In this document: piece by piece, positions 52,671 through 61,490 of the stretch
How the letters are laid out: each line of letters starts with the position of its first letter
Numbering within the stretch: position 1 is the stretch's first letter
NCBI RefSeq assembly: GCF_001748085.1
Contig: NZ_BBZK01000009.1
Location: forward strand, 1 to 64,000
DNA length: 64,000 nucleotides
Source: Streptomyces sp. TP-A0874
Lineage (GTDB): Bacteria > Actinomycetota > Actinomycetes > Streptomycetales > Streptomycetaceae
Reading direction: 5' to 3'
The notes under the pieces: model-generated
Databases searched by the model: none
The model's input: the letters and a program-made list of their open reading frames with translations, nothing else
Told to the model about the DNA's origin: nothing
Translations under genes and position numbers: made by a program

Positions 52671-52692
52671 GGGGCCGAAGTCCTTCGGCCCC
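52671..52692. repeat. Second short hairpin
   Basis: GGGGCCGAAG, a 2-nt spacer, then CTTCGGCCCC. It lies between the terminator and the dienelactone hydrolase start and may be a back-up terminator or part of that gene's leader. Confidence 0.6.
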
Positions 52693-52765
52693 GGGGGAAC
52701 AGGTGACCGGCGGTGTGTGTCCGCCACCCCCGAAGGACAAGACCGGTGAATAGGAAGTCCCTGTC

Positions 52766-53512
52766 ATGTACGACGCACTACTGGCCGAGAGCATCACCCT
52801 CGCCGGGCACGGCGGGAACGACATCGAGGCGTACTCCGCCCGCCCCATGTCACCGGGGCCGCTGGGGTCGATGGTGGTCATCCACCACATGCCCGGCTAC
52901 GACGCCGCCACCAAGGAGATCACCCGGCGCCTCGCCGCCGAGGGCTACGCCGCGGTGTGCCCGAACCTCTACAGCCGGGAGGCTCCGGGTGCCGAACCGG
53001 ACGACGCCGCGGCGGCGGCCCGGGCGGCCGGCGGGGTGCCGGACGAGCGGTTGGTCGGCGACGTCGCCGGGGCCGCGCGGTACCTGCGCGGGCTGCCGTC
53101 CTCCAACGGCCGGGTGGGGGTCATCGGTTACTGCTCCGGGGGACGCCAGGCCTTCCTGGCGGCGACCAGCCTGCCGCTGCAGGCCGCCGTCGACTGCTAC
53201 GGGGCCTTCGTCGCGGGCCGCCCGCCGGAGGGCTTCCCGCTCCGGGTCGAGCCGATCGCGCACCGGGCGAAGGACCTCTCCTGCCCGCTGCTGGGCCTGT
53301 TCGGTGCCGAGGACCAGCACCCGTCCCCCGCGGACACCGCCGAACTGGAGTCGGAGCTGAAAGCGCACGGCAAGGAGTACGAGTTCCACACCTACCAGGA
53401 CGCCGGCCACGCCTTCTTCGCCGTGGACCGGCCCAGCTACCGCCCGCAGGCCGCGGTCGACGGCTGGGCCAGGGTCACCGAGTTCCTCCGCCGCCATCTG
53501 GGCGGCGGGTGA
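52766..53512 (+). CDS. Dienelactone hydrolase-family enzyme
   Basis: 248 residues of alpha/beta-hydrolase fold. The nucleophile elbow is GYCSGGRQ with Cys, as in carboxymethylenebutenolidase; the Asp lies near GAEDQHPS and the His in DAGHAFFAVD. It probably hydrolyses a lactone or ester; the substrate is unknown. It is followed 45 bp later by a small DUF6295-like gene in the same direction. Confidence 0.85.
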   Translation: MYDALLAESITLAGHGGNDIEAYSARPMSPGPLGSMVVIHHMPGYDAATKEITRRLAAEGYAAVCPNLYSREAPGAEPDDAAAAARAAGGVPDERLVGDVAGAARYLRGLPSSNGRVGVIGYCSGGRQAFLAATSLPLQAAVDCYGAFVAGRPPEGFPLRVEPIAHRAKDLSCPLLGLFGAEDQHPSPADTAELESELKAHGKEYEFHTYQDAGHAFFAVDRPSYRPQAAVDGWARVTEFLRRHLGGG

Positions 53513-53557
53513 CCGACCTGGAGCGCGGCGGTGCCGCAGATCCATCGAGGAGACACC

Positions 53558-53839
53558 ATGTGCACCTATCTGACGGAGAAGATCCGCGTCGAGGGCAGCG
53601 GGAAGGGGCCTCGGGGCTACTTCTCCCTCACCGAGGCGATGGTGTACGTCGACCATCCGCAGCACGCGGCGTACGAACACACCGTCAACATCGACTTCCG
53701 CAATCCGGCGGAGGGGCCGTCGGCGCGAGTGGCGGTCGAGCTGACCGAGGAGGCGGCGCTCGCGCTGGTCGAGGCGGTTCGCACCGCGCTCGCCTCCGCG
53801 CCGCCCGGGCTCGCCTCCGCCCGGCGTCAGCGGGGCTGA
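53558..53839 (+). CDS. Small DUF6295-like protein
   Basis: 93 residues beginning MCTYLTEKIRVEGSGKGP from ATG 53558 with AGGAG upstream. YFSLTEAMVYVDHPQHA and HTVNIDFRN are conserved-looking segments of this family, whose function is unknown. It is probably co-transcribed with the dienelactone hydrolase. No signal peptide or membrane part. Confidence 0.65.
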   Translation: MCTYLTEKIRVEGSGKGPRGYFSLTEAMVYVDHPQHAAYEHTVNIDFRNPAEGPSARVAVELTEEAALALVEAVRTALASAPPGLASARRQRG

Positions 53840-53890
53840 CGGAGCGGCGGATGGGCAGGAGACGGCCCGGTCCGCCGCGCCTCACGCCGC

Positions 53891-55456
53891 TCAGGGGGTG
53901 ACCGTCTCCCGGTAGTCGTAGCGGTATCCCGCGGCCCCGTCCGGCACGATCTCCACCAGTGCCATCGGCTTGTCCACCGGGTTCCCCGCCTCGTCGAAGC
54001 TGATCCGCCCGCCGGTCCCGGCCACCGGGTGCTGCTCGTCCAGCTGGCCCAGCATCTGCTGCACCGTCTCGGCCCCGATGCGTTCCACGTCGGACTCCCG
54101 TCCGCCGTAGCGTACGGCCTCACCGATGACCCGGACCGCGTCATGGCTCTGCATGGCTTGGCCGTCCGCCAGCCCGGCAGCTCCACCGAAGGTCTTGAGG
54201 TAGGCCTCGCGGAACGGCCCGAAGGGGTTGAGCGGCTTGCCCCGGTAGATGTCGGCCGGCCCGTCCGGGTGGGCGTAGGCGGTGTAGTGGACCTTGACCC
54301 GGCTGGACTTCCAGACCTTGACGAAGTCGGCGCGGTCGGTCTCCTTCGTCAGGCCGAAGAAGAGGCCGACCACGCTGGACCCGCTGAGCACGGTGACCGG
54401 GCAGCTGCGACCGCCGGCCGCCGCCGCCTGGATGAAGCCCCGCAGCTCCCGCCCCCGGCCGGCGAAGTACACCGTGTCCGGCCGCTCCTTCGCCGGCCGG
54501 TCGCAGATCTTGTCGGCGATGGAGGCGAGCGCGTTGTCGACCCCGGAGATCTGCGAGACGTAGGTCAGCTCGTTGGTCGAGGAGGGCCGCAGCCGCAGCC
54601 GCTTGGCGGCCTTGTCGAAGCCGTCCCGCAACTGGGTGCTGTAGACGTCCTGCGGGTTGCGGTCCTTGATGACCTCCACCCGGTGGTCCGGGTCCCGGCG
54701 CTGCCGCCGCTTGAGGTACCCGGCGGCGGCCGAGGTCTGGTCGGCGATGGGCGAACTCACCCGGAAGAAGCCGGGCTGCTCGCGGGAGCTCAGGCTGTCG
54801 GCGGCCACCGTCGCGCCGACCATCGGCAGGTTCGCCTCGCGCAGGGCGTCCACCAGGTGCTCGGTGGTGTCCCGGCTCTCACCGAGCCCCGCGACCGCCA
54901 CCAGCCGGTCCCCGCCGTGCGCCATCGAGATCAGCTGGTCGGCCAGCGGGCGCCAGTACGCGCCGTCCGGGCCGCTGTTGGCCAGCAGCAGTTTGATCTG
55001 CGGTAGTGAGCCGAGGCCCCCGAGGGAGTGGTCGTTCAACTCGCGCTGCGCCAGATAGGCCCCCTCCAGCGACTGGCGAACCACGTCCCGCCCGCGCCCC
55101 TGGCTCTTCGCCGAGTAGGTCATCGCCTCGCTGTAGGCGATGGCCACCCAGGGCTCGCCGGACCGCTCCACCCGCCGGTTCTCCTCGGCGATCCTGCCGC
55201 TGACCTCCCGCAGGGATTCGTCGAAGACGTAGGAGCCGTCGGTGACGCCGACACACACAGCGTCCGGCCCCTGGGCTCGCACGCCCTCGGCGCACTCCCG
55301 GACGGCCTTGTCGTAGACGCGGGCACCGTAGGGGACGAGTGCGCCGACGACCAGCACGGCGGCCACGGCGCCGGCGATGCGCAGCCGCCACCGCGGCGGC
55401 GGACGAGGCGGCACGAACTCGTCCTCCACCACCAGCGGCCCGTTCCCTCCGGTCAT
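53891..55456 (-). CDS. Membrane-anchored periplasmic-binding-like (type 1) protein
   Basis: 521 residues from ATG 55456 after GGGGGAG. A short cytosolic N-terminus, then one membrane helix (LRIAGAVAAVLVVGALVPYG, about 26-45), then a large extracellular part that looks like a type 1 periplasmic binding domain (branched-chain amino acid-binding type: GAYLAQRELND, LVAVAGLGES, FFRVSSPIADQTSAAAGYL, YSTQLRDGFDKAAKRL). There is no lipobox and no adjacent permease. It is 157 bp downstream of the P-loop ATPase gene on the same strand, so the pair probably senses an outside ligand together. Confidence 0.78.
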   Translation of the reverse strand: MTGGNGPLVVEDEFVPPRPPPRWRLRIAGAVAAVLVVGALVPYGARVYDKAVRECAEGVRAQGPDAVCVGVTDGSYVFDESLREVSGRIAEENRRVERSGEPWVAIAYSEAMTYSAKSQGRGRDVVRQSLEGAYLAQRELNDHSLGGLGSLPQIKLLLANSGPDGAYWRPLADQLISMAHGGDRLVAVAGLGESRDTTEHLVDALREANLPMVGATVAADSLSSREQPGFFRVSSPIADQTSAAAGYLKRRQRRDPDHRVEVIKDRNPQDVYSTQLRDGFDKAAKRLRLRPSSTNELTYVSQISGVDNALASIADKICDRPAKERPDTVYFAGRGRELRGFIQAAAAGGRSCPVTVLSGSSVVGLFFGLTKETDRADFVKVWKSSRVKVHYTAYAHPDGPADIYRGKPLNPFGPFREAYLKTFGGAAGLADGQAMQSHDAVRVIGEAVRYGGRESDVERIGAETVQQMLGQLDEQHPVAGTGGRISFDEAGNPVDKPMALVEIVPDGAAGYRYDYRETVTP

Positions 55457-55613
55457 CCCACTCCCCCTGTTCCGGCCCCGGAGCCCCCTGCCGGTGCCCG
55501 TCCGCCACCACTCCCGCGTGCCCCGGCGCCGGCAGCGGCCGGCAGCACGGCTGCCCGGCTGCACCTCAGCCCGCTGTTCCGCCGGCGGAAGCCGCCGCCG
55601 CGCCCCGCGGCGG

Positions 55614-57785
55614 CTACTCCCACGGCCGCATCCCGTACTGCTCCGCCTTCTCCAGGAAGACCCTGGTCCAGGCGGGGCTGTCGACACTGCTGCTGAGCGT
55701 GTGGAACCGGGCCACGATCTCCCCGTACAGCCGTGCCTCCGGGTCGCCGAGCGGATTCCGGTACGGATCCCCTATCCGGTCCGTCGAGGCGTCGTCCGGC
55801 GGTTCGGGGCTGATCCAACTCGCCGCCAGCAGCCTGGTGACCGTCCGCAGCCGGGGCGCGAACTCCCCTTCGTTCAGGAAGGACACCAGCTCCTCGTACC
55901 GCTCCCACGGCGGGCCGGCCAGCGCGCCGCCGGAGGTGTTCAACGGGGCGCGCCGCAGCCGGCACAGCCGCGCGGCCCACTGCCCGGGCGTCGCGGTGTC
56001 GATGAGGTCGTTCAGGTGGCCGGCGGCCGATCGCAGGTCCCCCAGGGCCAGGTCGTGGTAGGCGACGGTGCCCGGATCGCCCCGCTCCGCGGCGCGCTCG
56101 CGCAGCGCGCGGTGGGCGAAGTCCCAGTTCGCCCCGGGCTGGTCGGCCGGGTCGGCCGCGGCCAGCTTCCGGAGCAGGAGGAAGCGCAGAGCCGGGTGGA
56201 GGGTCCGGTAGCTGCCGTCGGCCTCGTCGCCGCCGAAACCGTGGCCCGGCCTCCGGCCGTGATCGTGGGCGTGGGCGTGGCCCGCAGCGTCCTCCGATAG
56301 GTTGCCGGACCCGCTCTCGTTGACGTGCATCGTGCTCAGCACGTCCTGGGAGAAGCCGTCGAACTCATGGCGCACGGCCCCTTCGGTGCCGTCGGCGTCG
56401 GCCGTGCCGTCCGTCCCGGCCCACAGCCGGGAGGTGGCGCGGGCCTCGCCCAGGTTGACGGCCGCTGCCGCGGCACTCAGCAGTTCCACCAGCCGGTCGC
56501 TCGTGCCGACCGGCAGCAGTCGGGCGAGGAGGTCGTCCACGAGGGTGCCGGGCGGGTCGAAGAGCCGCCGCAGCCGATCGCCCCAGGGCACCTCCGCCTC
56601 GTAGTCGGCCAACGCCTCCAGAACGGCCCGGGTCGCTGTGGGTTGGCCCCTGGTCAGCTCGTACACCACCCAACCGAGCCACTGCACGCCGTCTGCGGCC
56701 CGAGGCGCTCCGGCGGCCGGTCCGGCCGCCCGCAACACCGCGGCGGCCTGCTGCTCCACCTCCCGCCGCCGCAGGTCGCGCAGTTGTCCGACGCAGAGCG
56801 AGTCGTCGAGGCTCTCGGGCCGGAACTCCCGGGTGTTCTCCCAGCGCCCCGGCAGCGAACGGGGGCCCGGGGCGGCCTCCGAGGAGCGACGCCCCTGGCG
56901 CTGCCAGCCTCGCATCAGCCTAGGAGTCCCGCCCGCGGTGGCCAGCACCAGCAGCGGATCGAGGGAGCCGGCCCGCTCCCGGGCCTGGAGCAGCGCCTCC
57001 AGGAAGGTGTTGCCCAACCGGCTGTCGACGTTGTCGAGCAGGAGCAGGCAGCGGGCGGTGCGGTGCCGGTCGCCGCGCCGGGTGGCGTAGGCGCTGCGCA
57101 GGTCGTCCAGGAAGGCGTCGAAGAGCACCTCCTCGGCGGCTTTCCGTGCCTGCGCGTCCCGGTGGCTGTAGAGCCGGTTGAGCCCCACCAGGTACTCGCC
57201 CACGGACACCAGCGGTGTGCCCCGCCGCAGGTGGGCCAGGCGTCTGCGGGTGCGCAGCCGGGCCCAGCCGCGATGCCACTCGGGCAGCAGCGGCAGCGCC
57301 GCGGCCCCCCAGGCGGGCAGTGCGCCGGTGACCGCCGCCGCCTCGGCGAGCCGGTTGAACACGGCGGCCCGGCTGCCCGGCTGGTCCAGCGCGTCCCGCA
57401 TCTCCTGGACGGCCCGCTCCCTGCTGGTCGGATCGACCCGGGTGGTCACCGCGAGGAGCAGCAGGCCGACCGAGGGGAAGGAGAGCCGGGGCAGGTCGGC
57501 CTTGCGGATGTTCAGTTCGAAGACGAGTTCGCCGAGCACGTCGAGCGGCTGCCGGCCGTCCTCGCCGAGCGAGGCGAGGTCCAGCCGTGCCACGGGGGCG
57601 CGGCGGGCCCACTCCGACAGGTGCCGGAGCAGGCTGGTCTTACCGCTGCCGCGCGGGCCGAGCAGCAGGGTGACCGGGGCGGTGCGGGTGGTTCCGGGCG
57701 TCCGCTCCAGCCAGGAGCGGACGTACCCGCGGATGGCGAGGTCCCGCTCCGTCCTGCCGGCCGACTGCGGCGGCACGGCGCTCAC
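55614..57785 (-). CDS. P-loop ATPase (AAA/STAND type)
   Basis: 723 residues. A strong Walker A, LLLGPRGSGKTSLLRHL, is at residue 43-60, and CLLLLDNVDSRLGN near 240 is the Walker B. The rest is helical with no recognised domain; a His-rich patch (GHAHAHDHGRRPGHGFGG) sits around residue 505-520. The family is poorly described. It is upstream of the membrane-anchored binding protein, suggesting a signalling pair. Confidence 0.72.
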   Translation of the reverse strand: MSAVPPQSAGRTERDLAIRGYVRSWLERTPGTTRTAPVTLLLGPRGSGKTSLLRHLSEWARRAPVARLDLASLGEDGRQPLDVLGELVFELNIRKADLPRLSFPSVGLLLLAVTTRVDPTSRERAVQEMRDALDQPGSRAAVFNRLAEAAAVTGALPAWGAAALPLLPEWHRGWARLRTRRRLAHLRRGTPLVSVGEYLVGLNRLYSHRDAQARKAAEEVLFDAFLDDLRSAYATRRGDRHRTARCLLLLDNVDSRLGNTFLEALLQARERAGSLDPLLVLATAGGTPRLMRGWQRQGRRSSEAAPGPRSLPGRWENTREFRPESLDDSLCVGQLRDLRRREVEQQAAAVLRAAGPAAGAPRAADGVQWLGWVVYELTRGQPTATRAVLEALADYEAEVPWGDRLRRLFDPPGTLVDDLLARLLPVGTSDRLVELLSAAAAAVNLGEARATSRLWAGTDGTADADGTEGAVRHEFDGFSQDVLSTMHVNESGSGNLSEDAAGHAHAHDHGRRPGHGFGGDEADGSYRTLHPALRFLLLRKLAAADPADQPGANWDFAHRALRERAAERGDPGTVAYHDLALGDLRSAAGHLNDLIDTATPGQWAARLCRLRRAPLNTSGGALAGPPWERYEELVSFLNEGEFAPRLRTVTRLLAASWISPEPPDDASTDRIGDPYRNPLGDPEARLYGEIVARFHTLSSSVDSPAWTRVFLEKAEQYGMRPWE

Positions 57786-58086
57786 CGGTGTCCCCAGCGG
57801 CCCGGCTCCGAGCCGGTCGCCGCTCTGCCCGCCCGGCCGGCTCCGCAGGTCTCGATGACGGTGTCGATCTCAGCCCCCCGACTGTTCGCACCGCGGACGC
57901 GTGGCCCGTGGTCCCCCGTGGCCCCTCGGCTGCCGCTGGTCCCGCGGCGGGCCGGTGGGCCGGTCGCGACCACGGTAGGAACTCCGAGCCGCCACCACAC
58001 GGAGAGTTTCGGCCAACCACGGCCCCACAGGCCGGAAAGCATCCCCTTCGGCTCTCGAAAGGGACCGGATCCGATGATTCCGCGGT

Positions 58087-58965
58087 TCAGACCGCGGCGA
58101 CCCCACTGCCCTGACTCGGTTTGCCGGTGGGCATCGCCGGGTGCCGGCCGAGGATGAAGACCCCGACGATCACCGCCACCAGTCCGATGGTCTCGCCCGC
58201 GAGGGCGATCGGCGAGACCCGCAGCCGGTCGCCCAGCAGGAGGATGGCGCAGACGATGCCGACCAGCGGCTCGGCCGCGGTCAAGGAGGGCAGGGACATC
58301 CGCAGCGGCCCGGCCTCGAAGGCGCTCTGCACCAGCATCAGGCCGGTGACCGCGAGCGCCACGATGGCGTACGGCTGCCAGTGGACGAGCAGGCTGAGGG
58401 CGCCGTGGTCGGAGGCGATGGTGCTCGACATCCGGGTGAGGGCGTCCTGGAGTCCGTACAGCGCTCCGGCGGCGGCGGCCAGCAGCGGGGGCTCCTCGAA
58501 GAACGGCAGATGGCGGGCGATGACCACCATCACCAGCGCCACGCCGAGGACCGCGCCGAACACCAACCACACCCGCAGGAGGCCGGCGTTGGCGGTACCG
58601 CTGCGCGGTTGGGCCGCCAGGATGAAGAGCCCGACGCCGGCGCTGAGCAGCAGCGCCCCGGCCCACCCCGACCAGCCCAGCCGCTGGCCGCTCAGCCGCC
58701 GGGCGAGGAAGAGCGCGAAGAGCAGGTTGGTGGTGAGCAGCGGTTCGATCGCGGAGAGGTCCCCCATCCCGAGCGCGAGCACACTGCACAACTGCCCGGC
58801 CACCATGAAGGCGATGCCGTAGCGCCAGGTCCGCACCCGGACCAGGTGGAGCAGCAGCCGGAACTTGAGCATGTCGGCGGTCGGGGCGCGTTCGGCGGCG
58901 TGCTGCTGGAGGACGAATCCCAGGCCGAGGAGGCACGCCGCCACCAGTCCGTAGACGTACACCAC
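58087..58965 (-). CDS. DMT-superfamily (EamA-like) permease
   Basis: About 292 residues from GTG 58965 or the next codon GTG 58962, both after GCAGCAGG. Eight to ten hydrophobic segments are visible, and LTAAEPLVGIVCAILLLGDR near the end is typical of DMT transporters. The substrate is unknown. It stands alone, facing away from the SH3 gene. Confidence 0.82.
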   Translation of the reverse strand: MVYVYGLVAACLLGLGFVLQQHAAERAPTADMLKFRLLLHLVRVRTWRYGIAFMVAGQLCSVLALGMGDLSAIEPLLTTNLLFALFLARRLSGQRLGWSGWAGALLLSAGVGLFILAAQPRSGTANAGLLRVWLVFGAVLGVALVMVVIARHLPFFEEPPLLAAAAGALYGLQDALTRMSSTIASDHGALSLLVHWQPYAIVALAVTGLMLVQSAFEAGPLRMSLPSLTAAEPLVGIVCAILLLGDRLRVSPIALAGETIGLVAVIVGVFILGRHPAMPTGKPSQGSGVAAV

Positions 58966-59559
58966 CCTGCTGCGCCCCTGTCTCCGTGAGTCCCCGCGAG
59001 ACGGCCCAGTGGCCGGTCGACCGGCATCGGCGCGGAGATCGTTCCGTTTGCAGGCTAAGCGCTGGACGGCCGCCGACCGGTCAAGGGCGCGGGGCCGGTC
59101 GCCCGTGCTCACCCGGGTGTCACCCCCGGATCGGAGGCCGTTCTCCCCCGCCCGGGCTCCGCACCCTGCTGCCGCGCAGGCGGACTCGCTCCCCCATACG
59201 GCTTCAACGGTGTGTGCTGAGTTGCATGCGGAGCGTGGCGGTCCTAGCGTCCTTTTCGTGGGTTAGACCAGATTCTTCCGAATCTGACCGAATCCACGGC
59301 CGGTAACGCCGGTTTGCCTTCCCTGAGGAACGGAAGCCAGGCCACAACCGGTGGAGTCGCCCATCAAGCGATGACATCCGACGCGCGCTCGCCGCACGCC
59401 CCGACCCCCGCAGCCCAGCTGCCGGGCGAGAGGCGGAGGCGGACGCGGCGACGGATGGCCTGAGCGGGGCGGCTTCGCCGGGAACGGCTGGCGGCACCGT
59501 CGCCCGACGCCCGGCACTCTCCCATATCCCCCCAGACTCCCCTGTAGGAGACAAGCAAG
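58966..59559. promoter_or_regulatory. Divergent intergenic region with a short palindrome
   Basis: 594 bp between the DMT permease and the SH3 gene. No frame is supported. At 59269-59286, CAGATTC and GAATCTG form a 7-bp inverted repeat with a 4-nt centre, the only clear symmetry here; it could be an operator for either gene. Confidence 0.45.
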
Positions 59560-59985
59560 ATGCTGCAGTCGAAGTTCAGCAAGCTCGCTCTGTGCGCCGC
59601 CTCCGGCGCCATCGCGGCCGCCACCATGGCCGGTCCGGCTTTCGCGGCCGAGGCCCCCGACGTCGACGCCGCCCGCGGCTCGCAGTCCATGGACGCCATG
59701 GACCACGGCCGTCACCACGGCAAGGACCACAAGGGCCACCACAAGCTGTACAAGGGTCGTGTCATCGCGCGGATCGGCCTGAACGTCCGCAACAAGCCCA
59801 CCCGCCACCACTCGAGGGTCATCGGCTCGCTGCACAAGGGGCAGATCGTCCTCATCGAGTGCAAGGTGCGCAGCCGTGACGTCGTCGACGGCAACCCGCT
59901 CTGGTACAAGCTGGCCGACGGCAAGTGGGCCTGGGCTTCCGCCCGCTACATCGAGAACATCGGCCCGGCCCCGCGCTGGTGCTGA
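59560..59985 (+). CDS. Secreted SH3-domain protein
   Basis: 141 residues. A Sec signal peptide ends with GPAFAAEA (cleavage after AFA, about residue 29). A His-rich linker (HGRHHGKDHKGHHKLYKG) leads to a bacterial SH3 fold: IARIGLNVRNKPT, then IGSLHKGQIVLIE and WYKLADGKWAWASARYI. Such domains bind cell wall. TAGGAGAC precedes the ATG, and a perfect hairpin follows the gene. The His-rich stretch may bind metal. Confidence 0.87.
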   Translation: MLQSKFSKLALCAASGAIAAATMAGPAFAAEAPDVDAARGSQSMDAMDHGRHHGKDHKGHHKLYKGRVIARIGLNVRNKPTRHHSRVIGSLHKGQIVLIECKVRSRDVVDGNPLWYKLADGKWAWASARYIENIGPAPRWC

Positions 59986-60017
59986 GACCGGAGCCTCCCC
60001 GGCACCGGTAGCTCTCC

Positions 60018-60052
60018 GCGTCCCCCGCACACCTCGGGTGTGCGGGGGACGC
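60018..60052. terminator. Perfect 16-bp hairpin
   Basis: GCGTCCCCCGCACACC, a 3-nt loop, then GGTGTGCGGGGGACGC, about 30 bp after the SH3 gene stop. Confidence 0.92.
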
Positions 60053-60332
60053 CGCTGTCCCCGGGGTCCCGGTGCCGCACCGCCCGGGTCGGGGGCTCGG
60101 CGCCGGATACCCGGGGCGCCTGCCACGCCCCTTCAGGACCGCCGCCTCCGACCGGAGGGGCGTCCGGATAGTGGGCGTATCGGGAGGTTCCCGCAACGCG
60201 GGGGTACCGTGGCTGCGGTCGTGCGCCGGGAGGCCGCGCCCCCGGCGGCTGCGGTGACGCGCGGGGCGAGCGCCCCGGGCGGGGCCGCGCGGCGCGGAGT
60301 TCCAAGGCCACGGGGACGGCAGGGAGCGGGAC

Positions 60333-61151
60333 ATGGGGACTGCGAAGGGTGCGGACGGGACGGTCATCACCGAACTGGCCGGCGCCACCGTCCGCCGGCT
60401 CACCACCGACCAGACCATCCTGGACGGGATCGACTGGACGGTGCGGTCCGGCGAGCACTGGGCGCTCCTCGGCGCCAACGGCGCGGGCAAGACCACAGTG
60501 CTCCGGCTGATCGGGGCGCTGATGCACCCGACCAGCGGCACGGTCGAGGTGCTCGGCCACCGGCTCGGGCGGGTCGACGTGCGCGAGCTGCGCGCCCACA
60601 TCGGTCTGGTCTCCTCGGCGCAGAAGGTGCCGCTCGACGCCACCGCCCACACCGTCGTGCTGACCGGTGCGACCGGCACCGTGCAGCCGCTGTGGCGCAG
60701 GTACGACGGGGAGACCCGGACCCGGGCCCACGACCTGCTCGCCGAACTGGACTCCAAGGAACTGGCCGACCGGCCGTACGGGGTGTGCTCGGGAGGGCAG
60801 CGGGCCCGGATCCTGATCGCCCGGGCGCTGATGGCCGAGCCGTCGCTGCTGCTCCTCGACGAGCCGTTCAACGCCCTGGACCTCCCCTCCCGGGAGGACC
60901 TGATCGACACCATGCACCGGCTGGCCACGGTCCGGCCCGAGCTGGCGACGGTGACCGTCACCCACCACCTGGAGGAGCTCTCCCCGGCCATCGCCCACGC
61001 GTTGCTGCTCAAGGACGGTCGGGTGCAGGCCTCCGGCCCCGTCGACGAGGTGCTGACCGGCGAGCGGTTGACGGCCTGCTTCGGCCGTCCGATCGAGGTC
61101 TTCCGCCACGAGGGCCGCTGGCTGGCCCGCTCGGGCTTCCGGCGCGGCTGA
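60333..61151 (+). CDS. ABC transporter ATP-binding protein
   Basis: 272 residues with Walker A GANGAGKTT, signature CSGGQRARILIARAL, Walker B LLLLDEP and the H-loop TVTHHLEEL. It resembles the ModF-like/stand-alone iron or molybdenum ABC ATPases. No permease gene is beside it. The start ATG 60333 follows GGGAGCGGG. The partner is unknown. Confidence 0.85.
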   Translation: MGTAKGADGTVITELAGATVRRLTTDQTILDGIDWTVRSGEHWALLGANGAGKTTVLRLIGALMHPTSGTVEVLGHRLGRVDVRELRAHIGLVSSAQKVPLDATAHTVVLTGATGTVQPLWRRYDGETRTRAHDLLAELDSKELADRPYGVCSGGQRARILIARALMAEPSLLLLDEPFNALDLPSREDLIDTMHRLATVRPELATVTVTHHLEELSPAIAHALLLKDGRVQASGPVDEVLTGERLTACFGRPIEVFRHEGRWLARSGFRRG

Positions 61152-61225
61152 CACCCGGTGTCCGCGGGGTGCCCGGTGCGGTGGCCGGCGGAGGACGCAC
61201 GGCGCTCCGGGGGGAGACTGGAGCG

Positions 61226-61486
61226 GTGAGAAGCGAAGAGACGCCGTTCGTCGGTGGGCCGCTGGACGGCCGGGTGCTGCCCGTGCTGGTCGGCCCCACC
61301 GGGCATCCCCCCAGGATCTACGAGGTACCGGTACCGGTGGAGGGCGGGGAGCCGGTGGTTCACCTCTACCGCCGGGTGCCCCGGGGACACACCCGGCGGC
61401 TGGGGCTCCCCACCGGCTGGCGGTACGAGTACGACCCGGAAGGCCGGCGGCCGGACCGGCCCCGGTGGCCCTGGTCGAAGCGGTAG
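61226..61486 (+). CDS. Small protein of unknown function
   Basis: 86 residues from GTG 61226 after GGGGGAG. It contains FVGGPLDGRVLPV, IYEVPVPVEGG, VVHLYRRVPR and WRYEYDPEGRRP, all consistent with a small beta-rich protein that many actinomycetes have but no one has assigned. No signal peptide. It lies 74 bp after the ABC gene and may be co-transcribed. Confidence 0.55.
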   Translation: MRSEETPFVGGPLDGRVLPVLVGPTGHPPRIYEVPVPVEGGEPVVHLYRRVPRGHTRRLGLPTGWRYEYDPEGRRPDRPRWPWSKR

Positions 61487-61490
61487 CGGG

